From an uncultured Ellagibacter sp. (GTDB lineage: Bacteria > Actinomycetota > Coriobacteriia > Coriobacteriales > Eggerthellaceae): a stretch of 30,450 nt of DNA. The first letter of the stretch is position 1; every line of letters starts with the position of its first letter. Of this stretch, positions 14,701-22,408 are shown piece by piece. The translations under genes were made by a program, and so were the position numbers. The stretch covers positions 1 through 30,450 of the forward strand of contig CAKUKU010000019.1 in NCBI GenBank assembly GCA_934663775.1, in the 5' to 3' direction. The notes under the pieces were generated by a model, which had not been told where the DNA came from, ran no database searches, and saw only the letters and a list, made by a program, of their open reading frames with translations.

Positions 14701-17225
14701 GTGTAAGTGGCGGCGACATTCGAAGGAATGTTATCCGACGTGTAGGCTTTACCGTCGGCTGAACTGATCCATAGTCCGGTAAGCCCGTCGCCGGTCGGAG
14801 TCGGCAACGAGCACTGACGGTCTAGCCCCGCCCCCTCGAACGAGAACTTAGGTCCGAGCGTCACGGCTCGCAGGCCATCGCATCCGGTCAAGAGGCCCGA
14901 CATTCCATATGCGCTAGCGATACCGGACGTGTCGAAGCCGGAGAGGTCGAGCGAGGTAAGCGACGAGCAGCCGGAGAACATGGAACCTATATAGGCGTTC
15001 CCCGAAACCTTGAATCCCGACACATCGAGAGAGGCGAGCTTCGAGCAGCCGGAGAACATGAATCCCAGAGACGTGGCGGCAGACGTATCGAATCTCGACA
15101 CGTCAAGCCTTTCCAGCGAGCGGCAGCCAGAGAACATGCTGGAAAACCCAGTCACTTTCGAAGTGTCGAAAGCGGCGGGGAACTCGATCGCTTCGAGGGA
15201 CTGGCAGTTCTGGAGCATGTAACTCATGCTGGTAGCATTCGAGAAGTTGAACGAGGAGAGGTTGACGTCTTTAAGACGCAGGCACCCCTCGAACATGCCG
15301 TCCATGCATCTCACCTTAGATGTGTCGAATGACGAGAGGTCGAGGGACTCGAGCGACAGGCAACCAGAAAACATGCGAGTCATGACCCCCTTAGAACGAG
15401 AGTCTTCCTTTACGCTCGAGGTGTTGAACGAGGATAGGTCGAGAGAGGTTAGCTTTGAGCAGCCGGAGAACATGCTGTCCATGCTTGTCACCTTCGAGGT
15501 GTCGAAGCTCGATAGGTCAAGTGAGGCAAGCGACGAGCAGCCGGAGAACATGTGAGACATGCTCGTCACGTTCGAGGTGTCGAGACATGCGAGGTCGAGG
15601 GAGGCAAGAGAAGAGCAACCAGAGAACATCCCGGACGTACTTGTCGCATTCGAGGTGTCGAACGAGGACAGATCGAGCTCCGCCAGCTTCGAGCAGCCGT
15701 AGAACATCGACGACGACGTCGAGACCCGCAACTTACCTGAGCCGGCGAATTTGATCGCTTTAAGGGAGGAGCAGCCGTAGAACATGGAGCTCAGCTTGGC
15801 TGGAGCCGAAGTACCAAATCCCGAGAGGTCGAGGGAAGCGAGCGATGAGCAGCCGTAGAACATGAAAGACATGCACACCGCCGCTGGGGTGTTGAAACTC
15901 GACAAATCGAGAGATTCGAGCGACGAGCAGCCGGAGAACATGCCTTCCCCTCTATCAGGCTCATACATTGCCCCCATGTTCTTCACCTTCGAAGTATCGA
16001 AGCTCGACAGGTCAAGCGAGGTGAGCGACGAGCATCCGGAGAACATGCCGGACATGCTTGTCACGCTCGAGGTGTTGAAATGGGATAAATCGAGGGAAAC
16101 GAGCGACGAGCATCCGTAGAACATGTGGGACGTGTCTGTCACGCCCGACGTATCGAGCTGCGAGAGGTCCGCCGAGACCATGCTCGCGCAGCCCCGGAAC
16201 ATCCCGCCCGCCGTCGCGGCGGCCACGCCGTCCCCGACGGTCGCCTCCTTTATCTCGGTCGCAAAGGCGAGCCACGGGGCCTTGCCGTAGCCCCAGTCGG
16301 CGAGCTCCCCCGACTCGCGGCCCGGGAGGGGCTCGATCTCCAGGCGCCCGTCGGCGTCGATTCTCCAGACGCACGTGCCGTACTGGTTCCACGCGCCGTC
16401 GCCGTCACGCTGCGCGCGGTATGTCGCGGCGACGCCCGAGGGCACGCCGCCCGGCTCGTAGGCGATGCCGTCGACTGAGCTCAACCAGCGCCCCGTGAGG
16501 CCATCACCACTCGGGGCGGGTAGAGAGCATTTGCGGGCATCGGCGTCCCCACCCCCGAAGGAGAAGCGGCCCCCGAGCGTGACGGAGCGCAGCGACGAGC
16601 AGCCGTCGAACATCCACCCCATGCTCGCCACGTTCGAGGTGTCGAAGTTCGACAGGTCGAGCGAAGCAATGGACGAGCAGCCGTAGAACATATCGGACAT
16701 ATCCGTGACGCTTGAGGTATCAAAACTCGACAGGCCAAGGGAAGCGAGCGACAAGCAACCCGAGAACATATGGGACATGTCCTTCACCTTGGACGTGTCG
16801 AAACCCGAGACGTCGAGAGACGTAAGGGACGAGCAGCCGTAGAACATCCAGTCCATGTCCTCGACCTTCGAAGTGTCAAAGGCCGAGAGATCCAGGGATG
16901 TAAGGGACGAGCAGCCGTAGAACATCCCAGACATATCCGTAACATCAGAGGTGTCAAGACCCGACAAATCGAGAGAGGCGAGCGACGAGCAGCCGTAGAA
17001 CATGTCCCTCGCCGTCGAAGCAATTACATCCTTCTCAATCTTCACTGAGGCAATGGAGTCAGCATGTTTTTCCCATGGGGCTTCGCCCCATTCTTCCAGG
17101 TTGCCTGAGTCCCCATCAATAGGTCTAACAACTAAGCAGCCTTTCGCATCAATCATCCATTGACAAGTACCGCATTCGGTCCAATCGACAATAGGCTCGT
17201 CCGATTCGCTCGCTTGCGGAGCCAA
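8709..17225 (-). CDS. Giant BspA-like LRR surface protein with Ig-like, InlB-B and SLH domains (body of a frame-split gene)
   Basis: Predicted cell-surface adhesin of 2,838 codons as read. About 38 BspA/DUF285 repeats of the MFxGCSSLxSLDLSxFDTS type form four blocks, at about residues 15-210, 275-790, 1142-1440 and 2068-2365. Each block opens with a CGTCxWRID-like cap and closes with a LGxxFxFxG...CSLP cap. Ig-like/MBG-type modules with VDYxVxYGxN and GxYxG motifs separate the blocks (about 850-1135, 1460-2050, 2368-2512). A Pro/Gly linker (about 2515-2560), an InlB-type B repeat (VTYHLDGG...GYEFQGWY, about 2562-2630) and S-layer homology repeats (about 2635-2838) follow, the latter suited to non-covalent wall anchoring. 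The nominal TTG start has no ribosome-binding site and no signal peptide. Both exist upstream in another frame behind a G9 run, so as assembled the gene is probably OFF or carries a sequencing error. The ligand is unknown. Confidence 0.88.
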   Translation of the reverse strand: MAPQASESDEPIVDWTECGTCQWMIDAKGCLVVRPIDGDSGNLEEWGEAPWEKHADSIASVKIEKDVIASTARDMFYGCSSLASLDLSGLDTSDVTDMSGMFYGCSSLTSLDLSAFDTSKVEDMDWMFYGCSSLTSLDVSGFDTSKVKDMSHMFSGCLSLASLGLSSFDTSSVTDMSDMFYGCSSIASLDLSNFDTSNVASMGWMFDGCSSLRSVTLGGRFSFGGGDADARKCSLPAPSGDGLTGRWLSSVDGIAYEPGGVPSGVAATYRAQRDGDGAWNQYGTCVWRIDADGRLEIEPLPGRESGELADWGYGKAPWLAFATEIKEATVGDGVAAATAGGMFRGCASMVSADLSQLDTSGVTDTSHMFYGCSSLVSLDLSHFNTSSVTSMSGMFSGCSSLTSLDLSSFDTSKVKNMGAMYEPDRGEGMFSGCSSLESLDLSSFNTPAAVCMSFMFYGCSSLASLDLSGFGTSAPAKLSSMFYGCSSLKAIKFAGSGKLRVSTSSSMFYGCSKLAELDLSSFDTSNATSTSGMFSGCSSLASLDLACLDTSNVTSMSHMFSGCSSLASLDLSSFDTSKVTSMDSMFSGCSKLTSLDLSSFNTSSVKEDSRSKGVMTRMFSGCLSLESLDLSSFDTSKVRCMDGMFEGCLRLKDVNLSSFNFSNATSMSYMLQNCQSLEAIEFPAAFDTSKVTGFSSMFSGCRSLERLDVSRFDTSAATSLGFMFSGCSKLASLDVSGFKVSGNAYIGSMFSGCSSLTSLDLSGFDTSGIASAYGMSGLLTGCDGLRAVTLGPKFSFEGAGLDRQCSLPTPTGDGLTGLWISSADGKAYTSDNIPSNVAATYTAQTKGETPKIAINKNMFTVDTSAKTYTGLMIMPEVSSKTLQKGNDYTVSYGPNVNAGAGTVTISGIGDYIGTLGYSFPIDKATPRYTAPSGLTAVYGQTLGDVALPAGFSWQDGLSTKVGDVGHRTFLATYTPVDAANYETVRGIEVGLDVAPAALGEGDFSFDLSDAVYTGEAVTGRVESKSLVAGKDYNVAYSGNVNAGTATIEVTGAGNYEGSKITKHFTIAKADPSYTAPGSINATEGQTLGDLKLPDGFSWQDELTTSVGEAGERTFKAKFVPVDAANYNTVENIDVTVAVSKDDDGWSVCGTCVWRIDGDGMLVIKPANGISGELEKWKGTYDEPDTPWRERASEITSVKVESGVVAPSRIWGMFAGCSSLVSADLKELDAAGVNDIGLMFRGCSSLDSVEFPESGMPRVDDVQDAFADCASLESVDLSFLKGAAIRGNMEGMFYGCSALRSVSLSGLDTSKVTGMANLLRGCSSLESVELSEIDTSAVTSMNCMFRDCASLTSLDLSTFRTDQLVGMNRMFEGCSSLAYLNLSSFDTSKLSCVENRQGMVSVFSGCASLKTVVLGENFTFNGSGAERQCSLPTGNWIDAETGEIYAADEVPNNKAATYNAQEKTEPTANDIGNGNYSYVITSGWYHSGVEGYTGKPIAPKLAVCTRWSGDDQLRENVDYVFRGWRDADHRDLDGAPTEIGTYYVVFDGVGDYTGTLEGELKIVDPSDLGSGLYRTWESSDDGNGDDVLWTGEAVEPDMQVVRCDTGDYLSKGVDFDIKGYLDSEGNELESAPSAVGEYTVVLAGKGSYTGELKRTIYVRSRNSLHFARFSFYNKTFAYTGEPIDLGLEVTSLDGEALEEGVDYRILYGSLYDWWNAQPDAPSAVGDYRVTVEAIDGGKCVDSVSWIFASIKDVTDIGDAGLTVNPVTYTGYDNFFLDVRDPATGNRLSEGDDFEIKGYLDSEGNELDGVPTSVGKYTAIIEGKGLYEGEVSLPFEIVPAQVSGRMVSGIPKSLEYTGSQLTPEPTMMYGRPLTKGVDYHVVYGPNTDVGQLGTLKIVGKGNFAGELDLTFGIYPKQIDAPEVVSGLVYSGEEQTGVAPSGEYSVTGGSATNAGNYIATVSLNDKKNCAWAGAGDSDEQKVGWSSDDLTVEWSIAKADPPHKITGAISAKEGQTLGDLELPDGFSWQDELTTSVGEAGERTFKAKFVPKDRVNYNVVEDIPVRVSVSKYADGWTIIGDCAWKIDDQGCLVIKPADGVSGTLENCAVDVEDSPYDLYPVWFGSRSAIMSARFEPGVKASADGLDFLFAHCGNLKTVDLSNLDTTEVTSLKHTFYRCESLNSIAGLGSSGSKIKPQNMHEMCAGCVSLESFDFSGIDGSDLTEANNLFSGCTSLKSIDFKDFSASGMKEFGGVFANCTSLTAIDLSRFNVANASYFYGAFQNCSSLKSLDFSKFDTRRAWVMSNMLEGCSSLESVTLGENFTFDGSGTKWICSLPTPSGELYTGKWVDVETGAAYSAADVPDGKAATYRAQRRLLESDFAVDASDAVYSGRAVAGRVSSDSLTEGVDYDVAYSGNEDAGTASVSIAGKGIYAGELSYSFAIAPAGITADMISGVPSKMEATGGQLMPEPTVTFNGVKLAEGKDYAVSYGENVGPGAGTVTVAAVEGGNFTGSVTVEFDIEKKADPESPDPGTGGGTDPAPTPDPGTGGGSGGGGGAPAPEPQQFSVTYHLDGGANAASNPATYAAGTAIALAAPTREGYEFQGWYADAGFAKRVTEIAADAAGDVELWAKWAKKAPAPVFPDVDYSESSWYGKAVTYVAEKGLIMGYTAGEKAGQFGVGDALTRAQLATILWRNACPEEAASYDPSSAKDETGIAGSADGQYYTAAANWAVANGVISGYDRPDGAKDFAANDDVTFEQLVTILARLCAAPGELDSAGTDLSAFADGSDASPWSRAAFAWAAKKGLVEGYDTASGRLLAPGEDVARERVAVVLMRAFETGILK
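9572..9578. repeat. C7/G7 homopolymer in the linker before the SLH region
   Basis: A run of seven C on the plus strand (G7 on the coding strand) encodes part of the Gly-rich linker of the giant surface protein. A slip here would cut off the InlB-B repeat and the S-layer homology anchor. Confidence 0.8.
11089..11165. repeat. 77-bp perfect direct repeat, copy 1 (in the giant surface gene)
   Basis: Identical to 13867-13943. It encodes the GFSWQDELTTSVGEAGERTF and KAKFVP segment of an Ig-like module. The spacing of 2,778 bp is 926 codons, so recombination between copies would delete in frame. Confidence 0.9.
13867..13943. repeat. 77-bp perfect direct repeat, copy 2 (in the giant surface gene)
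   Basis: Identical to 11089-11165 and in the same orientation and reading frame. LRR block 3 and the long run of Ig-like modules lie between the copies. Confidence 0.9.
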
Positions 17226-17278
17226 ACCGTCATTATCAATTACGATGCCGCCTTCGTCTTCCCCCAGTGCAGATTCAG

Positions 17279-17413
17279 TTAGTTCAGTCGACCCCCCCCC
17301 GAGGCTTCTTGCGCTTGGGCCTCATCGGGCATCAGCGGGCAGAACGACACCGCCAGAGCAGCGGCTAGAAACGACTTGAAAACCTTCTCGACGGGCTTGG
17401 CGGAAACGTCCAT
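17279..17413 (-). CDS. Signal-peptide leader of the giant surface protein, out of frame as assembled
   Basis: The ATG has a strong GGGGAGGA ribosome-binding site 5 nt upstream, unlike the body frame. The product starts MDVSAKPVEKVFKSFLAAAL and continues AVSFCPLMPDEAQAQEAS, a Sec signal peptide with a basic N-region, a hydrophobic core (about residues 12-27) and an AQA cleavage motif near residue 34. It then enters the G9 run and stops after GGGRLN (44 residues). With ten or seven G the frame would continue through STELTESALGEDEGG into the body without a stop, giving about 2,900 residues. I therefore read this as the true 5' end of the same gene. Confidence 0.85.
   Translation of the reverse strand: MDVSAKPVEKVFKSFLAAALAVSFCPLMPDEAQAQEASGGGRLN
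17292..17300. repeat. G9 homopolymer (C9 on plus strand): candidate phase-variation switch
   Basis: Nine consecutive C on the plus strand lie between the signal peptide codons and the body of the giant surface-protein gene. Runs of this length commonly slip during replication. Nine G puts the two parts out of frame, and +1 or -2 restores one frame. Confidence 0.85.
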
Positions 17414-17498
17414 TTATCCTCCCCAGGTGCGCGGTTTCACATGGAGGAAATAGTATCACTTCGAAGGACTGATTAGTCCCCACATTAACCAAAGTAAT

Positions 17499-17552
17499 CG
17501 GCGTAAGAAAACGCGTACGCCGAGCCCCGCAAATAACGGAACCCGGCGTACG
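17499..17552 (-). terminator. valS terminator, with an alternative pairing arm
   Basis: A perfect 9-bp stem (CGTACGCCG at 17514-17522, CGGCGTACG at 17544-17552) lies 26 nt past the valS stop, and the minus strand then reads GTTTTCTT. A second CGGCGTA at 17499-17505 can pair with the same TACGCCG arm, so two mutually exclusive hairpins are possible. The remaining bases to the surface-protein start include a GGACT/AGTCC hairpin (17466-17479) but no convincing promoter. Confidence 0.7.
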
Positions 17553-17578
17553 TACTACAGCTTTAGGAAATACAGCCT

Positions 17579-20257
17579 TTACGCGAGCGCTGCGAGTTGC
17601 TCTTCGACGCGCGCAAGCTTATCGCGCAGCACGGCGAGCTTGGCGGTGTCCTTCTCCACGATCTCGGGCGCCGCCTTCGCAAGGAAGCCCGGGTTGGAAA
17701 GCTTCTTAGCGAACTTGGCCTCGTCCTTCTGAAGCGTTGCGCGCTCCTTAGTAAGGCGGGCGCGCTCGGCCTCGAAGTCGATAAGGCCGGTGAGCACGCA
17801 ATACACCTCGCAACCATGCGCAACGACGCAGGCGCTCTCGGCGGGCTTGTGCGCATCGGACGGAACGATCGAGAGCTCGGACGCGCGTGCCATCGAGACG
17901 ATCTGGCTCTTCAGATTCTCAAGAACGTGGGCACTTTCAAACCCGGCGCGCAACACCACGGGAAGCTCCTGCTTGGGCGAGATGCCGTAGCGCGCACGCG
18001 TCGAGCGGACGGCGCTCACGACATCGCACAGAAGGCTCACCGCACGCTCGGACTCCTCGTCGACAAGCGACGCGAGGCTTTCGGGCTCGGGCCACTTCGC
18101 CATCATGAGCGCGGGCGCCTCCCCTTCCGCATGCGGTACGTTTTCCCAGATAGCTTCCGTGACGAACGGCATCGCGGGATGCAGGAGGCGAAGCGCGTTG
18201 TCGAGCACGTACACGAGGTTGCGCTGCGTCTGCAGGCGGGCGTCGCCCTCTTCGCGCAGGCTTGCCTTGCTAAACTCGATGTACCAGTCGCAGAACTCGT
18301 TCCAGAAGAAGGCGTGCAGCTCGCGTGCCATCTCGCCGAACTGGTAGGTTTCGACATCCTTCGTGACCTCGACGGAAAGCTTTGCCAGGCGGCTGAAGAT
18401 CCACGCGTCGGCCTGCGAGACCGCGCGCGGCTCGCCGGGCGTGAAGCCGTCCAGGTTGCCCAAGACGAAGCGGCTCGCGTTCCAGATCTTCGTCACGAAA
18501 GCGCGCGCCGACTCCGTGCGCGGACTGCCGAGAAGCTCATGGGTCTTCTTGTCAATGTCGGCGTCGAAGCGCACGTCCTGGTTGTTGGTCACGAGCGTGA
18601 GCAAGTTGAAGCGCATCGCGTCGGCGCCATACATGGAGATGAGGTCCATCGGGTCGACGCCGTTGCCCTTCGACTTGGACATGCGCGTGCCGTCCTTCGC
18701 GAGGATGGTCGCGTAGATGACCACGTCCTTGAAGGGAATCTCGCCCAGGAAATAGGTGGACGACATGATCATGCGTGCCACCCACAGCGCGATGATGTCG
18801 CGCGCGGTGACGAGCGCGGTCGTCGGATGATGCCCTTCCAGGCGCTCGGGATGCTCAGGCCAACCCTGCGTGGCAAACGTCCACAGCTGGCTCGAGAACC
18901 AGGTGTCGAGCACGTCCTCTTCCTGCGCGACATGGTGGCTGCCGCACTTCGGGCACACGTCGGTGTCCTCCATGAGTGCATCTTCCCAGCCGCAGTCCTC
19001 GCAGTGGAACACGGGGATGCGATGGCCCCACCACAGCTGGCGCGAGATGCACCAGTCCTTGAGGTTCTCCATCCAGGTGAGATACGTCTGCGTCCAGCGC
19101 GAGGGGTGGAAGGTGACCTTGCCGGAGGTGACAGCCTCGGTAGCCGGGCCCTTCAGCTTGTCGACGGCGACGAACCACTGCTCGGACAGCCACGGCTCGA
19201 GCGTCGAGTCGCAGCGGTAGCAGTGCATAACGGAATGATGATGGTCGTCCACATGGTCGAGCAGGCCGTGCTCCTCGAACCAGGCGACGACCGCTTGGCG
19301 GCACTCGTCGCGGCCCATGCCCGAGAACTCGCCGTAGCCTTCGACCACGTGCGCCGTCTCGTCGAAGATGTTGATCTTCTCAAGGCCGTGGCGCTCGCCC
19401 ATACCGTAATCGTTAGGGTCATGGGCAGGCGTTACCTTCACGAAACCCGAACCGAAGCCCGCATCGACGTAGAAGTCGGAAAAGATAGGGATCTCGCGGT
19501 CGACGATTGGCAGGCGCACCTTCGCGCCGACGAACTTGTCCTTGTCGTGGTCCTTCGGGGAGACCGCCACGCCGGTGTCGCCGAGCATCGTCTCGGGGCG
19601 CGTGGTGGCGACGACGATGTAGTCCTGCCCGTCGACGGGCTCGACGAGCGGGTAGCGCAGATGCCACAGATGGCCATCCTCTTCCTTGTACTCCGCCTCG
19701 TCGTCGGCGATGGCCGTCGTGCAATGCGGGCACCAGTTCACGATGCGCTTGCCGCGATAGATGAGCCCGTCGTGGTACCAGTCGCAGAAGACCTTGCGCA
19801 CCGCGGTAGCGTAGTCAGCATCCATCGTGAAATGCGGATCGGAAAAGTCGATCGAGCAGCCCATGCGCTTGATCTGCTCGACGATGTGCCCGCCGTACTC
19901 GTGCGTCCAGTCCCAGCACGCATCGACGAACTTCTCGCGGCCGATCTCGCGGCGGGAGATTCCCTCGGATGCGAGCTTTTTGTCCACCTTCGTCTGCGTG
20001 GCGATGCCCGCGTGGTCGGTGCCCAGAATCCAACGGGTGGAGATGCCGCGCATGCGGTTCATGCGGATGATGGTGTCCTGGATGGTGTCGTCAAGCGCAT
20101 GGCCCATGTGAAGCTTGCCGGTCACATTCGGCGGCGGGATGGTCACCGTGCAGTCGCCCACGCCGGGGTTGCGGCGGTAGTAGTTGCCGGCGAGCCATTT
20201 GTCGAGCATGCGCTGCTCGACGGCCTCAGCGTCGTAGTTCTTCGGCATGTTTTCCAT
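17579..20257 (-). CDS. valS: Valine--tRNA ligase
   Basis: Class I aminoacyl-tRNA synthetase that charges tRNA-Val and edits misactivated threonine. The 892-residue product has the HIGH motif as HMGH in PPPNVTGKLHMGHALDDT near residue 50, zinc-knuckle cysteines in the insert (VNWCPHCTTAI and CEDCG...CPKCGSHH), and the KMSKS loop as GTRMSKSKGNGVDP. The editing domain motif TTRPETMLGDTGVAV is present. A coiled-coil tail (about the last 65 residues, starting DFEAERARLTKER) is typical of ValS. The start MENMPKNYDAEAVEQRMLDK follows GAAGGAG by 10 nt; the next ATG, three codons on, is an alternative. It follows clpX, separated by a terminator-like hairpin, and no T-box is visible. Confidence 0.97.
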   Translation of the reverse strand: MENMPKNYDAEAVEQRMLDKWLAGNYYRRNPGVGDCTVTIPPPNVTGKLHMGHALDDTIQDTIIRMNRMRGISTRWILGTDHAGIATQTKVDKKLASEGISRREIGREKFVDACWDWTHEYGGHIVEQIKRMGCSIDFSDPHFTMDADYATAVRKVFCDWYHDGLIYRGKRIVNWCPHCTTAIADDEAEYKEEDGHLWHLRYPLVEPVDGQDYIVVATTRPETMLGDTGVAVSPKDHDKDKFVGAKVRLPIVDREIPIFSDFYVDAGFGSGFVKVTPAHDPNDYGMGERHGLEKINIFDETAHVVEGYGEFSGMGRDECRQAVVAWFEEHGLLDHVDDHHHSVMHCYRCDSTLEPWLSEQWFVAVDKLKGPATEAVTSGKVTFHPSRWTQTYLTWMENLKDWCISRQLWWGHRIPVFHCEDCGWEDALMEDTDVCPKCGSHHVAQEEDVLDTWFSSQLWTFATQGWPEHPERLEGHHPTTALVTARDIIALWVARMIMSSTYFLGEIPFKDVVIYATILAKDGTRMSKSKGNGVDPMDLISMYGADAMRFNLLTLVTNNQDVRFDADIDKKTHELLGSPRTESARAFVTKIWNASRFVLGNLDGFTPGEPRAVSQADAWIFSRLAKLSVEVTKDVETYQFGEMARELHAFFWNEFCDWYIEFSKASLREEGDARLQTQRNLVYVLDNALRLLHPAMPFVTEAIWENVPHAEGEAPALMMAKWPEPESLASLVDEESERAVSLLCDVVSAVRSTRARYGISPKQELPVVLRAGFESAHVLENLKSQIVSMARASELSIVPSDAHKPAESACVVAHGCEVYCVLTGLIDFEAERARLTKERATLQKDEAKFAKKLSNPGFLAKAAPEIVEKDTAKLAVLRDKLARVEEQLAALA

Positions 20258-20310
20258 GGGATGAAAGCTCCTTCGATGAAACGTAAGCGGACAGGCGCCG
20301 AAACGCCGAA

Positions 20311-20335
20311 AGGGACGTTCGCGAGAAACGTCCCT
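20311..20335 (-). terminator. Hairpin terminator between clpX and valS
   Basis: A perfect 9-bp stem (AGGGACGTT with AACGTCCCT) has a 7-nt loop and is followed on the minus strand by TTTCGG. The short T-run suggests partial termination, leaving some read-through to valS, which has no obvious separate promoter in the remaining 50 bp. Confidence 0.6.
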
Positions 20336-20350
20336 GTTCAAGGCATGGTT

Positions 20351-21733
20351 TTAAGCCTCGTCGGTCGCGGGGACGATCTCGGGGTGCGTATCGCCCGAAA
20401 TATCGCTCGCGCGTACGACGACGCGCGTGGCGGCCTTGTGTTCGGGTAGGTCGTACATGACATCCTGCAGCACGCGCTCGCAAATCGAGCGCAGGCCGCG
20501 AGCACCCGTGCCGTGCTCTTGAGCCTCGTGAGCGATGGCGCGCAGGGCGCCTTCCTCGAACTCGAGCGCGGAGTCCTCGAACTCGAACATCTTCGTGTAC
20601 TGCTTGACGAGCGCGTTTCTCGGCTCGGTCAGGATGCGAACGAGGTCGTCCTCGGAAAGCTCGTTGAGGGCCGTGATCACGGGGATGCGGCCGACGAACT
20701 CGGGGATCATGCCGAACTTGTTCAAGTCCTCGGGGAGCACCTGCGCCAAAAGCTCCGCTTCGGCGTGCTTTTTGCTCTCAGGGAGCTCGGCGGAGAAGCC
20801 AAGGCCGCTCTTGCCGACGCGCTGCCCGATGATGTCGGCCAAGCCCACGAACGCGCCGCCTAAGATGAACAGGATGTTCGTCGTGTCGATGTGGATAAGC
20901 TCCTGCTGGGGGTGCTTGCGCCCGCCCTGCGGCGGCACGGAGGCCTCGGTGCCCTCGACGATCTTCAGAAGCGCCTGCTGAACGCCCTCACCGGACACGT
21001 CGCGCGTGATGGAAAGGTTTTCGGCCTTGCGGGCGATCTTGTCGATCTCGTCGATGTAGATGATGCCGATCTCCGCGCGCGGGATGTCGAAATCCGCTGC
21101 AGTGATCAGCTTCAACAGGATGTTCTCCACGTCCTCGCCGACATATCCCGCCTCGGTGAGCGTCGTCGCGTCGGCGATGGCGAAGGGAACGCGCAGCGTG
21201 CGCGCGAGCGTTTGGGCGAGAAGCGTCTTGCCGGAGCCCGTGGGGCCCAAAAGCATGATGTTGCTCTTCGCGAGCTCAACGTCGCCTTCCTTGGCCTTCG
21301 CCTCCATACTGATACGCTTATAATGGTTGTACACGGCGACGGACAGGGCGCGCTTTGCGTTTTCCTGCCCCACCACGTGCTCGGAGAGCTCGGCGTAGAG
21401 CTCGTGCGGCGTGGGCAGATTGCCCAGGATCTCGGCGGGGTTCGGAGCCTCGTTTTCGGGCTGCGCCTCGATGATCGGCGCGCGGTCCTGCGAGCGGCGA
21501 CGCCCGCGGCGATTGCGGGCGTCCTCCTCGGGAAACTCGCCGAAAGCGCTCGACAGCCCTAAATCGCGCATCATCGCATCGGCGCACACCGAGATGCACT
21601 CGTCGCAGATGTAGATGCCGTTCGGCCCGGCGATCATGGCGGTCACCTCGTCGGATGATTTCCCGCAAAACGCGCAGTACACCGCATCGTCGTCGCGATA
21701 GCCGCCGCGATCGCTGTTTCGTTCGTTTGTCAT
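20351..21733 (-). CDS. clpX: ATP-dependent Clp protease ATP-binding subunit ClpX
   Basis: AAA+ unfoldase that recognises tagged substrates and feeds them to ClpP. The 460-residue protein has the N-terminal zinc-binding domain (CAFC at residues 20-23 and CDEC at 43-46), a linker rich in Arg and Glu, the Walker A loop [16 protein letters not shown], the pore-1 loop GYVGEDV, and Walker [11 protein letters not shown]. The [19 protein letters not shown] and GRIPVI regions follow. Sensor-2 is in [13 protein letters not shown]. All functional motifs are intact. It begins 30 nt after clpP, so the pair is an operon; the ribosome-binding site is weak (GAAGCGAACC), suggesting coupling or lower expression than ClpP. 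Confidence 0.97.
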   Translation of the reverse strand: MTNERNSDRGGYRDDDAVYCAFCGKSSDEVTAMIAGPNGIYICDECISVCADAMMRDLGLSSAFGEFPEEDARNRRGRRRSQDRAPIIEAQPENEAPNPAEILGNLPTPHELYAELSEHVVGQENAKRALSVAVYNHYKRISMEAKAKEGDVELAKSNIMLLGPTGSGKTLLAQTLARTLRVPFAIADATTLTEAGYVGEDVENILLKLITAADFDIPRAEIGIIYIDEIDKIARKAENLSITRDVSGEGVQQALLKIVEGTEASVPPQGGRKHPQQELIHIDTTNILFILGGAFVGLADIIGQRVGKSGLGFSAELPESKKHAEAELLAQVLPEDLNKFGMIPEFVGRIPVITALNELSEDDLVRILTEPRNALVKQYTKMFEFEDSALEFEEGALRAIAHEAQEHGTGARGLRSICERVLQDVMYDLPEHKAATRVVVRASDISGDTHPEIVPATDEA

Positions 21734-21763
21734 AAAGGTAAGGTTCGCTTCTCTTCTCGTGAT

Positions 21764-22393
21764 CTACTTGTCGGAGGAGCCGCGATGGCTCGTGATGATG
21801 TCGTCGACCAAGCCGTACGCCTTCGCTTCCTCAGCTGTGAGCCAGTTGTCGCGCTCGCAGTCGGCGTGCACTTGCTCGAGGGTCTTGCCGCAGTGCTTGG
21901 CGATGATGCTCTCCAAGCGGTCGCGCGTTTTCTTGATTTCGTCGGCCATGATCTGGATATCGGTTTGCTGCGTGTGGCCATCACCCGTGCCGCCCATAGG
22001 TTGATGAATCATGACCTGGGCATTCGGCAGGATGAAGCGCTTACCCGGCGCGCCGCCCGTGAGCAGAGGCACGCCCATGGAGGCCGCCATGCCGAGGCAG
22101 ATGGTGGACACGTCGCACTTCACGAACTGCATGGTGTCGTAGATGGCGAGGCCCGCCGACACGCTGCCGCCCGGGGTGTTGATGTAGAGCGAGATATCCT
22201 TTTCGGGATCGGCGCTCTCGAGATGGAGCATCTGCGCGACGACGGAGTTCGCCACATGGTCATCGATGGGCTCGCCTAGGAAGATGATACGATCGTTTAA
22301 GAGACGGGAATAGATGTCGTAGCTGCGCTCACCGCGCGGAGATTGCTCGATGACGTAGGGGATCAACGCGGAGGTTGCACGCTCGATGCTCAT
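21764..22393 (-). CDS. clpP: ATP-dependent Clp protease proteolytic subunit ClpP
   Basis: Serine protease that forms the tetradecameric proteolytic chamber docked by ClpX. The 209-residue product contains the catalytic triad: Ser105 in GMAASMG, His130 in VMIHQPMGG, and Asp178 in the HADCERDNW segment. It also has the family [18 protein letters not shown] stretch. I chose the ATG giving [20 protein letters not shown], which matches the processed N-terminus of the family; GAGG lies 9 nt upstream. An upstream start would add 18 unconserved residues that run through the leader hairpins. It lies between tig and clpX, the order known from many bacteria. Confidence 0.96.
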   Translation of the reverse strand: MSIERATSALIPYVIEQSPRGERSYDIYSRLLNDRIIFLGEPIDDHVANSVVAQMLHLESADPEKDISLYINTPGGSVSAGLAIYDTMQFVKCDVSTICLGMAASMGVPLLTGGAPGKRFILPNAQVMIHQPMGGTGDGHTQQTDIQIMADEIKKTRDRLESIIAKHCGKTLEQVHADCERDNWLTAEEAKAYGLVDDIITSHRGSSDK

Positions 22394-22408
22394 GAAAAAA
22401 GCCTCGCT

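Noticed and set aside
15010..16119. Plus-strand repeats reading EQPENM / SSDEQPENM opposite the LRR blocks
   Set aside because: They are the antisense reading of the repeated MFSGCSS codons and not a separate repeat protein.
8709..17225. CRISPR-like periodicity from regularly spaced GAGCAGCCGTAGAACAT units
   Set aside because: The repeats are coding LRR units about 69-75 bp apart with diverging third positions and no unique spacers.
17597..20449. 950-codon open frame on the plus strand opposite valS
   Set aside because: The same high-GC shadow effect; valS on the other strand has all synthetase motifs. The composition is low in Ile, Lys and Asn with no recognisable motif.
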